From: Gigaspora rosea
Taxonomy: Eukaryota > Glomeromycota > Glomeromycetes > Diversisporales > Gigasporaceae
NCBI GenBank assembly: GCA_003550325.1
Contig: QKWP01002110.1
Coordinates: 13,746 to 77,745, forward strand
Reading direction: 5' to 3'
Length of the DNA stretch: 64,000 nt
Shown here: in pieces, positions 30,154-42,625 of the stretch
Position numbering within the stretch: the stretch's first letter is position 1
Layout: every line of letters begins with the position of its first letter
Notes under the pieces: generated by a model
Database searches by the model: none
What the model saw: the letters and a program-made list of their open reading frames with translations, nothing else
What the model was told of the DNA's origin: nothing
Made by a program: the position numbers and the translations under genes

Positions 30154-31185
30154 ATTTATTATAATATATTATTCTATATCTGATATATTATTCTATTATT
30201 CTTATTCTGTAAATATTTTTTTATATATGTATAATTTTTTGTGCATAATCAAACATGTTTCATTTCATACGAAAATTTCTCACGTAAAAAAAATGTTAAC
30301 AGTCATTTGAAAATTTGATCATCCTACTTTAATAACTATAATTTTATTAATCGAGATAGTTGTTTTTTTTTTTGTTACCCCACAAAAAAAAAATAACAAG
30401 TACCCCACCCTTTGGCGTATTTTTGGATTTACTTTTTTTGAACTTTTAAAGTCAATCGATCATAAGGAAAAAGATTTACCAAAATTTTATCTAAATTCGT
30501 TTTAAAGATAACAAAACGAATGCGTGCAAATAGCATGAAAGTAATGGTAGCTGGTAAGAGATAATGTAAATCAATTTTAGTAAACTTAAATTGACTACTA
30601 TAGTAATAGTTTCTGCTGTCTACTGTTGCTTTACTGTTGTACTGTTAGAAAAAACGTATAGTTATATATATATAAAAAAAACCTGGCGTAAAAAAAAAAA
30701 GAATAAAAAGTTGAATATTTGATGATCATTTTCTTCATTTAGTATTTTTAAATCTCTCATAGTCGTTTACCTGATTCGGTGAATTAAATTCGGTGAACTC
30801 CTACGTACGTAGAAAGTTTCTATATGAAAAAAAGTTTTTCATTCTAAAAACGTGTGTAAATCAAAATATACAGTATATATACATATATAAATCAGATATA
30901 TATATATATATATCTGATATATATATATATCTGATATATAATATATATTTATATACTTATGATCTATACTCATGATCGATTAACAATTTTTTCATAATGG
31001 TTTTTATCATTTCTATTGTTTTTTTGAAAGACAAAAACAAAGGAGATGATAGGTTTCATAAAAAAAAATTATATAATAAATTTATAAGATTATTTATTAT
31101 CATTATAAGTGGTAATAAATTATGTGATGATCAAATACACCGATCAATTTTAGAACTCATTGATCGGCTATTTTATTCCGAAAGG

Positions 31186-31315
31186 TATATGTATGCATGT
31201 ATGTATGAATGTAGCATGTACGTATGTATGTACGTTACAGTAAGTATGTACGTCGTATGTATGTATAATGTTATATACGTAGTATAGTATATAGGTACGT
31301 ACGTATCGGTATCGT
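31186..31315. repeat. GTAT/GTAC tetranucleotide repeats
   Basis: Reiterated ATGT, GTAC and GTAT words; open frames rich in Met-Tyr-Val here are by-products. Confidence 0.85.
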
Positions 31316-31317
31316 AT

Positions 31318-31452
31318 CAGTATTTCATAGTATCTCAAAAAGTATCTTAAAGTATCTCAAAGTATCTCAAAGTATCTCAAAAAGTATCTCAAAGCATCTC
31401 AAAGTATCTCAAAGCATCTCAAAGTATCTCAAAGCATTTCAAAGTATCTCAC
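31318..31452. repeat. 11-bp minisatellite AGTATCTCAAA
   Basis: About twelve units, with AGCATCTCAAA variants alternating in the second half and a few AA-expanded units. Confidence 0.95.
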
Positions 31453-32067
31453 AGTGTAAAGTTCGGTTAATGACATGTAAACAGTACATAATGTGTAATC
31501 CTGAGTACCAATTATCAAACTGCAATTTACTGCAATTTAATAAGTAATACTTTTTTGATGCATTATAAATTGGATATTTTTAGTTTTTTTTACACACTTT
31601 TCAACTTTACATGATTTTTTTACACGACATTGTCTTGCATAATTTCGAAGTTTTGAAAAGTATTACATTACTATTCGTGCATGGCGTATAAGTCTGGCGC
31701 TATTATGTATTATTTTTATGTATTATTGATGTTACTTTAATGCGTATTTTGCATGTTCTGTATGTTTTTGATCGTACGTGCGTTATTTTGATTGGTACTT
31801 TTTTTTTTTCTAAACGACAATTTTTTTTAAAAAAATTTTTTAGGAGGGAATTTGAGATCAATGGGTTGTTTAAAACATATTTTCTAAAAGGAAATTTAAA
31901 ATGATCAGCGATCTCTTGATTAACATCAGCATTTTCTCGATCATTAGCATTTAACAGAAAATTAACATTCACATTGTTATATACTATATTCATTATTTTT
32001 TTTTCAAATATTCACAATTCACATTAAATAAATCATTTTAAATAATAATAATAATACTGTAATTCTC

Positions 32068-32516
32068 TGGCAAAAAATCTGAATTTCGTACTTTATTGTC
32101 TGAACAATTCGGACAAAAAAAAAAAAAGATAAAATATACAAAAAATGATAAAAATATAAATAAATCAAAAAGAAAAAAAAAGAGATAAAAAAAGAATAAA
32201 GAAAAAAAAAATATAAAATTGGCAAAACTAAAAATGGCAAGATTGGCAAAATCTGAATATAACGTAAAAAAATTGGCAAAATCGGAAAAAAAAAAGAGTA
32301 ACCGAAAGTAAATTGGCAAAATCTGAATATAATATAAACGATAATTGGCAAAATCTGAATATAATAAAAAAAAAATTATAAACGAAAAAATATTTTTTTG
32401 AAAATTGGCAAAATCTGAATATGAAAAGCAAATTGGCAAAATCTGAATACATGAATAAAAAAAAAATTGGCAAAAAATCTGAACATGACAAACAAAAGGT
32501 GGCAAAATCTGAATAT
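32068..32516. repeat. interspersed 18-bp motif TTGGCAAAATCTGAATAT
   Basis: The motif occurs at 32243-32260, 32313-32330, 32344-32361, 32404-32421 and 32433-32450. Near copies lie at 32068, 32273, 32467 and 32500, always in the same orientation, separated by unrelated A-rich spacers of 11-50 bases. The motif is more constant than its spacers. Spacing is irregular and does not keep a reading frame. Open frames on the minus strand (YSDFAN / IQILP peptides) follow from the motif. Confidence 0.85.
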
Positions 32517-34536
32517 TGTAGGCACTAAATCGTGAACAGTTAATCGAATAAATACGCAAAAGGATAAAATCGTGAAATTGTCGTCGCTTAAATTAAATCG
32601 AATGGCGGCTAATAGGAATTAATAGAAACCAAAAAAAAAAAAGATCATAAAAAATTTACAAATGATGATGGATGAATTGGAAATTGGTAACAGAAATCAC
32701 AAACACAAACAAAAAAATTTCGAATTGATAAAATGGTCGAAAATAAAAAAAAAAATGAATAAAATTTGAGGAAATCACAAACACAAACAAAAAAAATTTC
32801 GATTGGAAATAAATATGGTTTTTAAATATCTTAACGCGTTTTTGGTGTTAAAAAAAAAGATTTCAAAACTAATCAATAGATTTAAATATCTTTTTTAAAA
32901 CAAGTTCTTAAAAGTTCATAACAAAATGTTCGGGTATATCAAAATAAACTTATTATAAACAATGTTGAGGAGTTGTTATATGATGGTAAATAGAGCTTAT
33001 TCACCTTCAAACTCACACGAATCGTAAAATTGAAAAGAAAAGAAAATCAACAAAAAAAAATTAACACAAACGAGAATAGTGGGATTCATTCACCCACAAA
33101 TTCACAAAGGAGGTAACTAGAAAACAAAATTTCCAAGTCACAAGAAAAAAGTAAAAATCACAAAAGTTTTAAAAAAAAACTTAAGCTGCAAAAACCCAAT
33201 TGAAACCTAGCTCCGTGTGCCGGTGGATTCTTCATCAGATACATTTGAAATCTTAACACCGTATGCCGGGCTTCGTAACTTCATCATACCAAATAGAAAA
33301 ATAGGTGGTAGGAATAATATATTTTTTTGTGTTGTTAATGAAGGTAATAATGATGATAATACTTTGATAATATCTGAATAATTTCTTCTGATATATAATA
33401 TATATGTATATAAAATATAATAAATAAATAGTTCGTATATAATAGTATAATAGTATAATAGTATAATAGTAGAGAGTTCGTGAAATGATATTATCGTAGC
33501 GTTGGTTGTAATATTATCGTCATTCATCGGAAATAAATGTAATATATAATGGTATGATATAAAGTAAATACGGAATTCAATATTTTTCATCGGGTACTTA
33601 GGTGTAGGCCCTAGCAGTGACCTGTTAATAAATGGTCTTTAGGAATCTCGTTCGACAGTGACCAGCTTCAATAATCTCAAAAAAGTTTAGGGAGCGTGAC
33701 TTTAAACTTGTTAAATGTGTGGAGATTTTGGTTTCAGGCTGACACGACCCGATGTGAATGTGTGTGCAAATGCGTGTGTGAAACTTTTTCTTGAGTTTTC
33801 CTTTTCATTTCTCAAATACGTCGGTAAGTCTAGGTGCAAAGATTTGATTCATAATTTGAAAGTTTAATTAAAAACCTTCTTGTGGCGTTAAAGAGGAGGA
33901 GATTGTCTTTCTTTGTATATAAATCATTAATACAAAGAGATATGATAGTATAAAATTTCGATGTACACTAACTTTTCATTTTAAGTTAGGTTCAATCGCA
34001 CACGCAATATCGTATTGCGTGAGAAGAGAAAGAAATAAAACGAATAGGCTATCGAAGGTAATAAAACACAAACACAAACATCTTTTTTTTTTTGAAGGGA
34101 AATAAAAATGTGGAAAAAAAAGCAGAAGCAAATGCTCCTTTACTTTTTTGAATAGAATAGAATAGAAACGATGTAAAAAAAAGTGGATAATAAAGGTAAA
34201 AAACGCAATGTTTTAGACCAATGTATTTTTTTATGCCACTTTAGAAAAAAAATATGCGATAGTGATCATTTTTTGTTATTAAACAAAAGACTCATCTTGA
34301 AAATCGTGGTAGTTTTAACTTAATAAAATACCAACGAAAGAGGGGTAACTAAGAATAATACACAAGAATAAGCACAAGACTACAAAAGTGCGAAGGAATA
34401 AATACATAGTACATGACATCCTATTTTATGAAAAAAAAACATCCATAGCAAACCCATTTTTTTCATTATTTGTCTAAACCCATTAATATATATATAAGAC
34501 CGTTAAAAAAAAAAGAATAGATAGATATTAAATAAA

Positions 34537-34537
34537 A

Positions 34538-34568
<31 letters not shown>

Positions 34569-34573
34569 AAAAT
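34537..34573. repeat. (AAAT)n microsatellite
   Basis: About nine AAAT/AATA units. Confidence 0.9.
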
Positions 34574-34810
34574 AATGTTATAAGGGTCTCAAAAGCCGTG
34601 AGGGCTTTTGTTGATTTTTTTCAAGAGAGATTCCACCTCCTATTTATACTGTTTTTACCAAGACATTCGGTAAATAATTATTTATAATCATAATTAAAAA
34701 TGTAATTTAAATGTAATTTAAATGTACTTTAAAAAAAAATGTACTATAAAATCATAACATAATAACATAACATATTGATATATAACACATATATAACATA
34801 TAAACATATA

Positions 34811-34842
<32 letters not shown>

Positions 34843-35629
34843 ACATATATAACATATATAACATATCTGAACAACATATACAACATATATAAACATACAA
34901 CATATATTACATGCGAGCGTACATCATAACATTTGGTCTATATTTACCACAATGGCGTGCGTGGCGTGCCAATAGATGCCCGCAGAGGCCGAAGTAACAC
35001 AATCTTTTTATATAATTTCGTGTTTGAAAGGCATGTTACTCAAAGAATTCCAAAGTGTTCGAAAATTATGCAAAATATTTAATTGGCCAATGACTAATAA
35101 TTATTTAACCACTTTTTTTTTTTTTTTTTTAATATTCCCTTTTAATATTCTTTTAGTAATATCCTTTTTAATATCTTTTTTAATCCTTTCATGGATATTT
35201 TTCATGGATATATTCATAAAATCATTTACTTAATCATGCTTAATCATATTTGAATCACATGATAATATAAAAAAAAAAATCGGAGATGACAAAGATGGAA
35301 AAATATGTAGAATCCCGCCCAAAATCAGTACAAAATCAGTACACTGGCGTGATTTTTAACAAATTTAGAAAACTGCAAAGTAATAACTTTAATTAGAAAA
35401 TTTTGTAACTTTTCTATTTAGATTTGTCATTATACTAATAAAGTAATTTATAAGTATCTTACCATAATAAATCATTTCGGATTTCGGAGGTATATGGATG
35501 AATTTGTGTATCTTGTATGACAATCTTTTTTTAGATATTTTAAAAAAAAATCTTTATTAGGAAATAAATCTTTGTTAAAAAGAAACTAAAATAAGGATTA
35601 AAAAAATCGATATAGAACATAGTAACGTA

Positions 35630-35722
35630 ATTATTGATATGATATTGATATGATATTGATATGTTATTGATATGATATTGATATGTTATTGATATGTTAT
35701 TGATATGTTATTGATATGTTAG
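35630..35722. repeat. 11-12-bp repeat ATTGATATGWT
   Basis: About eight units, first ATTGATATGAT, then ATTGATATGTT forms. Confidence 0.95.
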
Positions 35723-37189
35723 AAATTTATATATATATGTAAATATATGTAACGATAGCATACTTTCTTTTTTTAAACAAAGTTATAAGTAAGTAATAAA
35801 TGAGGAAAAAAAAACCTGTTCAAAAAGTAAAGTTACTAAAATTATGTTACAAAAAGTTTCCCGTTCCTCTCACTGATCACGATATCACACAGATGTATAC
35901 ATGCATTTTTTTAATGCACTGTAATAATTAATAGAAAGAATCATCATTGGACAAAAATGATAATGACTAATTATGACTAGTCAAATATCCAAGCAGGATA
36001 ACAAAACAATTACTGAAACAAGTTTTTTTGAACTAATAAGATTTGATATGCTACTGTAAATTATTACTGTATGTACTTTATGAAAGTGTAATAAAATGTA
36101 ACTAAATGCAACTCGAAACAACGACATCAAAATTTCGTCCTACAGATCATGAAATCATGAAATCGTTGTCTTCTTATACATTGCAGCATAAAATTTTGCG
36201 GGAACTTTTTTTTATCTCGTACATATATCATATACTTATATCTGAACTGTATCTGAACTGTATCTGAAATATTTGATGTATTTTGATGTATTTGATGTAT
36301 ATCTATATACTGTATACATTGTACATATGTATATGATTTATATATACATTTCAACAAAAATAGAATATATATTAACATATATTCGTTAAACATTGTTTTT
36401 TTTTTTTTTCGTTGTCTGTTGTTGTTATCCGTATGGGTTGCTATTGTATGCGTTTTAAAAAAACTCCTCGTTAAAATTGTTAAAACTCGTACTAAACATT
36501 TGAGACGTTTGAGATTATTAAATTTATTAAATTTCAAGTTTTATGATTGTTAAACTTTATTTTTAATATGTTTAATATGTTTGAGATTGTTTAAATTTAT
36601 CATATTTGTCATAGTATATTTATTATATTTATCATTGTTAAAAAATTTGACAATGATATGATATAGATCAATACTGTAGTATATAGTATGAACTATGATG
36701 AACTTTATGAACTATATTGATATCAGATATAGTTTATACCACTAGTTTATACTAATAGTTTCTACTACTACCACCACCACCACTACTACTAATACTCTTA
36801 CAAAACAAGCTAAATTAACGATTTAACGATATCGATCATGCACATGCGCCATTGATTTACCTTTGAAATGTCAAAATGAATGAGAAAATTTTGAAAACAA
36901 GGATTCTTTTTGATATTTTGGCAAATTTGGCGTTATTACATTATCGTATTTTACCGAATTTCGTAATTTACTTTTTTTTTTCTTTGTTTACACTTATTTC
37001 TTTGTGATCCACTGATTTCGTTTGATTATTTGTCATATTTGATTTATTTGATTACATATTAGATCAACAATGACAATTATTCTCACCTGACTACTTTATT
37101 TACATCATCCTTTTATCTTATTGGACCTTTCGGAGTTAATTTTTCCTTTATACCTAACAAAATATTTTGGCGCTAAAAATGTGTTATTA

Positions 37190-37358
37190 TTATATATATA
37201 TATTATTATATAATTATATAATAATATATATAATAATATATATATATAATAATATATATTAAATAATTTATATATATATATAATTTATATATATATAATT
37301 TATATATTAAATAATTTATATATTAAATAATTTATATATTTATTAAATAATTTAATAG
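37190..37358. repeat. AT-rich ATAATTATATATT / TTAAATAATTTATATA repeats
   Basis: Nearly pure A+T with repeated TTATATATTAAATAAT units. Confidence 0.8.
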
Positions 37359-38261
37359 ATGATATCGCTTATAGATATGAAATCTTTTTTTAAATATAGT
37401 AATACTTATTATAAAAGCTAAATTAAGTATTTTGTGGGGAAATTTTCGTGAACAATGAAATTGTTAAATTAGTTTATCATAACCTAATAATTATATAAAG
37501 TTTAAAAAAAAGATATACCTAAAATTTACTAAAATATAAATTCTAATAAATCTAATAAATCTAATAAAATCTAAAAAATCTAAAAAATCAAAAACGTACT
37601 CATTGATTATTACAAAATTATACAATAATAAATTCGACTATCCATGAGCATCCATGAAAGTATCGATAGATACCTTCTAAAGGAAAATGTCAATCTGAAA
37701 CAATGAAAAAACGGCGGCTGTGAAACAATAACACGGGAAAATTGATCCGGCTAAGCCCCTTCTTTTTTTTTTTCTCCCAAACAGATGAGCATATATTATT
37801 TTAATAAAATGTTTCACCTCGCGTGGTTAAGTAATAAATGTATATCTTTATTCCGTTGATCTATTTTTATTCATTTCAGTTTATTTATTTTCTGCAGAGA
37901 TCAAATGAATGACTATGATTGATAGTAACACTTAATGAAACTTAATGAATAATTTTACTGTTCAAAAATAAATTTTTTATTTACAAAGGCTAAAAAGTTA
38001 TCACCATACACTAATACTTTTTATTCAAAGTAATTCCATTTTATATTTATCGTAAAAAATAAACAAATAATATTTTTCTCTAAAAAGAGTTAAACTTATT
38101 AATTTACTTATTAATTATTCGTTGATACATTTATTATATTTTATTATATATTTATTATATTTATTATATACTACTGTATTGTATATATCTACTAAATATA
38201 TATTTATATTTATCTGTTATTATTTACTACATTTACTACATTTACTACCGCTACATAAAGT

Positions 38262-38405
38262 ATACTACATAACTGATAAAGTATACTACATAAAGTATAC
38301 TACATAAAGTATACTACATAAAGTATACTACATAAAGTATACTACGTATACATTTACTACGTATATTACGTTTACTACGTATACTACGTAAAGTATACTA
38401 CTATA
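38262..38405. repeat. 14-bp minisatellite AAAGTATACTACAT
   Basis: Five close copies at 38277-38345, then TACTACGTA variants. Confidence 0.9.
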
Positions 38406-38475
38406 TTTACTACGTACGTCCATTTGCTACGTACATACATACGTACGTACGTACTGTACGTACGTATATTCTACG
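38405..38475. repeat. (ACGT)n-rich stretch
   Basis: Reiterated TACG/ACGT, self-complementary. Confidence 0.85.
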
Positions 38476-38596
38476 TTACATTTACTATATGTTACGTTGC
38501 AATGTTTTATCGCGTGACCTGCTGTCAATTAGCCGACTAGCTATGTTTGAGATTTTAGATTAATAAATGTTCTTGATTGATCATTATCATTATATG

Positions 38597-38600
<4 letters not shown>

Positions 38601-38680
<80 letters not shown>

Positions 38681-38682
38681 TT
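38601..38682. repeat. (AAT)n microsatellite, about 27 units
   Basis: Uninterrupted trinucleotide; the poly-Ile open frame across it is an artefact. Confidence 0.97.
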
Positions 38683-39716
38683 GATATAATATATATTTAT
38701 AGTACACATGTGTTGGATTGATTATTGGGCAAAAAAAAAAAAAATTAATGCAGGTGACAAACATTAAAGTAAAACAAACAAAAATAATATCTACGAAAAA
38801 AATAAACGAATGTACGAATATATATTGAAATGTAATTACAAACCATACTTACGTACGTGTGTATGTTCGTATCGATATCTGGTATCTGGTATATCTGCCA
38901 TGCAAGTACAGTATAAAGAATTCTAATTAGGTACATACCTGTCAACTCAGGTAAATGATATGTAATGTGTTACTAATATTTACGAATAATTAATTATCAT
39001 TAATTTTTTTTCAAACCGTTTACACATGCGTACATATTATATCCTACTTGATATACTTTTTGATACGTTTATTAATACAACCAGATTTACGTGTAACTTT
39101 CTAAAAAAAAATATCAATTTTTAGTGTATTATCGAGATTTGATTATTTTTTACTTTTTTTGATTAAAAAGAACCAATCAATTTTTTTTAATTTGACTAAC
39201 TATTCTTGGCTTTTAAATGATTAATTTTTTTTGGGTCAATATTTTGATCACGAAATTTTTAATGAATCTTGTAAATTCTTGAATAACAATTTTTTTTAAA
39301 AGATTTTTTTAAAAAAAATTTTTTTATTTTATTTTTTTCGTTTAAGGGCTGCTTTATAACTCTCTATTAATCGAAATATGGAACTTCATTGAATGAAAAA
39401 TATCACAACACCTACATACATTACAATGGACACTCGAAGATCAGTATCAAGTAATTACTATTTATTTCTCGATATAGCCTGTATATGTCTTTATTCACGT
39501 TATTAAGCCTAGTTATCGTTATCGTAATAATATTTTTACCTTATCTGTTATTATTTTTATTGTTTTTTTTTTACGTATAAAATTATACTCTACAGCTAGT
39601 ATATAACTAGTAGTATACAACTAATACTGTAAATACTGTAATAGTATACAACTAGTAGTATACAAATAATGTGGCTAATATAACTAACGCTAATGTTACG
39701 TAAGCATTAACACTAA

Positions 39717-39795
39717 CGCTAATACTGTAATACATGTAATACATGTAATACATGTAATACATGTAATACATGTAATACATGTAATATATGTAACT
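39717..39795. repeat. 9-bp minisatellite TAATACATG
   Basis: Seven near-perfect copies. Confidence 0.95.
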
Positions 39796-42429
39796 ATAAT
39801 ATCAGATATGGATAAATTGATTTACATACATACGTATGTGGCAAATGTAGCAAATGTAACAACAAATGTGGATGTGGCTAATGTGGAGAAATTCAGTAGA
39901 AATTCCTGTTATCGTAATATTCTATGAACGGCCGAGTTTATATTTAAAAAAAGATACAAATATTTGTAACTTATTCCAATACTTGGACGTGATTGTCAAT
40001 AAAAATATCCTTTTTTTTTTTTCTGTAATTTATTTATAGTATATACTGTATATTTTTCTTTTGAATATTTAGTAATCCAGGCCAGGCCAGGCTAGGCTTG
40101 AAAAAGTAAATATATATTATAATAATAATTTTATCATTAAAAAAAAAAAAGGTTGTAATACTGTAAACAAAAAATCTATCAGTTAATTTTTATGACTTTT
40201 GGTTAACGATAATGGTCGCGGAAAAAGATCCGTGAATTTTAATGTACTACATATTCATAATTTTTTGATAATGATTAAACTATTTTCAGTAAAGTGTTTT
40301 TAAAAATAAGAGATTTTGTTTAAGTAAGAATACCTTCGTTACACGATAGATAATCTTTTATCGAATGTTAAAAAAAAAGTTGATTAACATTTAACTGTTA
40401 AGACCAAAAAAAATTTATTGAAGGTTTACTATTATTGTTTGAAAATTACAACATCAATAACAGATAATTTAATTTACCACTAAATTTTGATTCTAAAATT
40501 TTTTGATTTAATAATATTTGTCATCATATTACGAAAACTGTTAATCAAATTTTCAATCATTTTTTTGTGGGTTTCAAATGTAATCATACGATTTTATAAT
40601 GTTCGTTTTAATTCCATAAAATCATCGAAATACATCGAAAATCTCATGAAATTGATCATCAATTCCCTAGTCATAAAAGGTACGTACAATTGTATACATT
40701 AATTTTTTCGACGACTTAATATATTTTCGGGTTAACTGTTAAAAATGGATAAATGGATAAATGGATATACTATACAGATATAGTAATCAGTTTCAGTTTA
40801 ACTTATATCATTAGTTAACTTATTTCAATATTTCAAAGTATTTCAAAGTATTGTATAATAATAATAGAAATTCAAAAAAAAATATATATATATATCATAT
40901 ATATTATATATATATATATTATATTTACTGTATTATTAATTTTTGAAATTTATCATTATATGCCGATATTTAAAAAAGATTGAAATTTTTAATTAAAGAA
41001 TTATGTGTAGGATTTGTTATTTTTGGGCTAAATTATTTATTAATTCTGTTTTACAAAATCTTTTTGAAATATATTTTTTGATACTGTAAATAAAAAATAT
41101 CTATCTATCAATAGGAATTTATCAATATTGATATTGGCGAATTAGATTATATAATAAAATAAAAACAAGGGCTACCAAATCAATTTAACAAATTTAACTG
41201 GTCCAAGGATTTAAGTAACTAGTCAAATTTGTCAAATGGGGTTAATTATATTAGCAGATAGTACGGGGCAAGGCGGACGTACATATTACCCGTACGTACC
41301 ACTCTAATTTCACCACCACTTATTTTACCACATTTTCCTTGGCAAATCATTTGGTGATAACTAGAAAGATTTTTATTGGAAGATTAAGGTTTTCCCCGAC
41401 AATTAAACGTTTGTATCTTAAGTCGGGATTTTTAAATCAATCCCCTGAAGATCTAATTCGGATCCAATTCGGATCCATTTTATGGAAACACTAACTAACT
41501 GCTAACCAGATTTAGAAGTATAATAGTAAAACAGACCGACCATGCGAACATTTATTTTATACTTTTTGAAAAAAGATCATTATACAGCAGTATTTTTTTT
41601 TTTTTTTTTTTTGCGATCGCTATGGCGTGTTTTGATTAACAACGCCCCCCCATACACGGCTTACTAAAATCACAAATTATTATTACCTCATTTATTCTTT
41701 GAAAATTCTGTTGATTACATTGATTACATCATAAAATTTTTATTACATCATTTTAACTTTTTGAAACCCGGTTTGATTACATCATCAACTATGATTTTTT
41801 AAGGTTCTTTTGATTACGTCAAAAATTTTTTTTTTTGGGAATACCGAAATTACTTTTTATGTAAATCTTATCACTGTTATCATCACGCGCGCGTAACACG
41901 TAATACTTTTGATTGGTAGAAAATAGATATTTCATACTTATTTCGGTATTTCTGTATTTGTTTTTATCTTAGCCTCAAAGAAATATTTACAGACAAATTT
42001 TTTANAAAAAAAAAAAAAAAAATAGCGGTAAAGAAAAAATTAACACAAAAAATAAATGAATACAACTTGGATACAAAAAAATGGATACAGGATGGTAATG
42101 AGTTAACTAAAAATACCCATTAAAAAAAAAAAAAATTTTCAAAACACTCGTAATAATAATAATAATAATAATAAAAAAGAATTATTTACAAAATTGCCAA
42201 AACTACTTTAATTCAGTAAACTAGCCCTTCAGAAAAAAAAAAAAAATTTTTATCTACAATTGTTTGTGTGTTATAAAAAGATTTTTCTAGAATGGGAGTT
42301 AAATTAATTGAAAAAAGTCCGTGCAGAACAAGACTTTCTTCTAATAACAAATAACTATAAAAAAAAAATAACGCAAAAAATCATTTTATCATCAAACCAT
42401 GAATGATCCTTTTGAAAATTACTAAATTA

Positions 42430-42618
42430 CTTAAAAAATTAAACGTAGCTACTGTATTATCCTAATAATCATCTACTAATAATGATCCTAAATAATCATC
42501 TAATGATCATCTAATAATCATCTACTAAATTTAATAATCATTCATCTACTAAATTTAATAATCATTCATCTACTAATAATGATCATAACTAATAATGATT
42601 ACATCTATTAATAATGAT
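42430..42618. repeat. imperfect AATAATCATCTACT repeats 3' of the F-box gene
   Basis: Repeated AATAATCAT, CATCTACTAA and AATGATC words run up to the stop codon of the F-box gene on the minus strand, so they probably fall in its 3' untranslated region. Confidence 0.8.
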
Positions 42619-42625
42619 CCTACCC

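Larger units (their letters stand above)
29534..32040. other. A+T-rich intergenic DNA with microsatellites
   Basis: No supported gene. It contains an (AT)n run at 30107-30149, (AT)n-rich ATATATCAGATATAT blocks at 30870-30950, TATG/TACG-type repeats at 31186-31315 and the 11-bp repeat listed separately. Confidence 0.6.
32560..42139. other. A+T-rich intergenic DNA, many simple repeats, no supported gene
   Basis: Ten kilobases in which I could not support a gene. The ORFs are low-complexity or AT-driven. A G+C-richer stretch at about 33190-33800 stands out, with duplicated CCGTRTGCCGG and GTGACC words, but it has no clear frame. Duplicated AATCACAAACACAAACAAAA words lie at 32695 and 32775. An undetermined base lies near 42005. 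Individual tandem repeats are listed separately. Confidence 0.55.

Noticed and set aside
32068-32516. CRISPR-like look: short conserved motif with unrelated spacers
   Set aside because: Spacers vary from about 11 to 50 bases, are A-rich simple sequence, and no cas genes exist in this eukaryotic window.
33207-33590. 127-codon frame on the minus strand ending in a fairly normal-looking C terminus
   Set aside because: Its N-terminal half is low-complexity Ile/Tyr sequence and I found no convincing upstream exons or splice sites; only the G+C-richer context is of note.
36127-36537. 136-codon minus-strand frame
   Set aside because: Composition follows A+T-rich repeats (TTTGATGTAT words); no domain and no signal.
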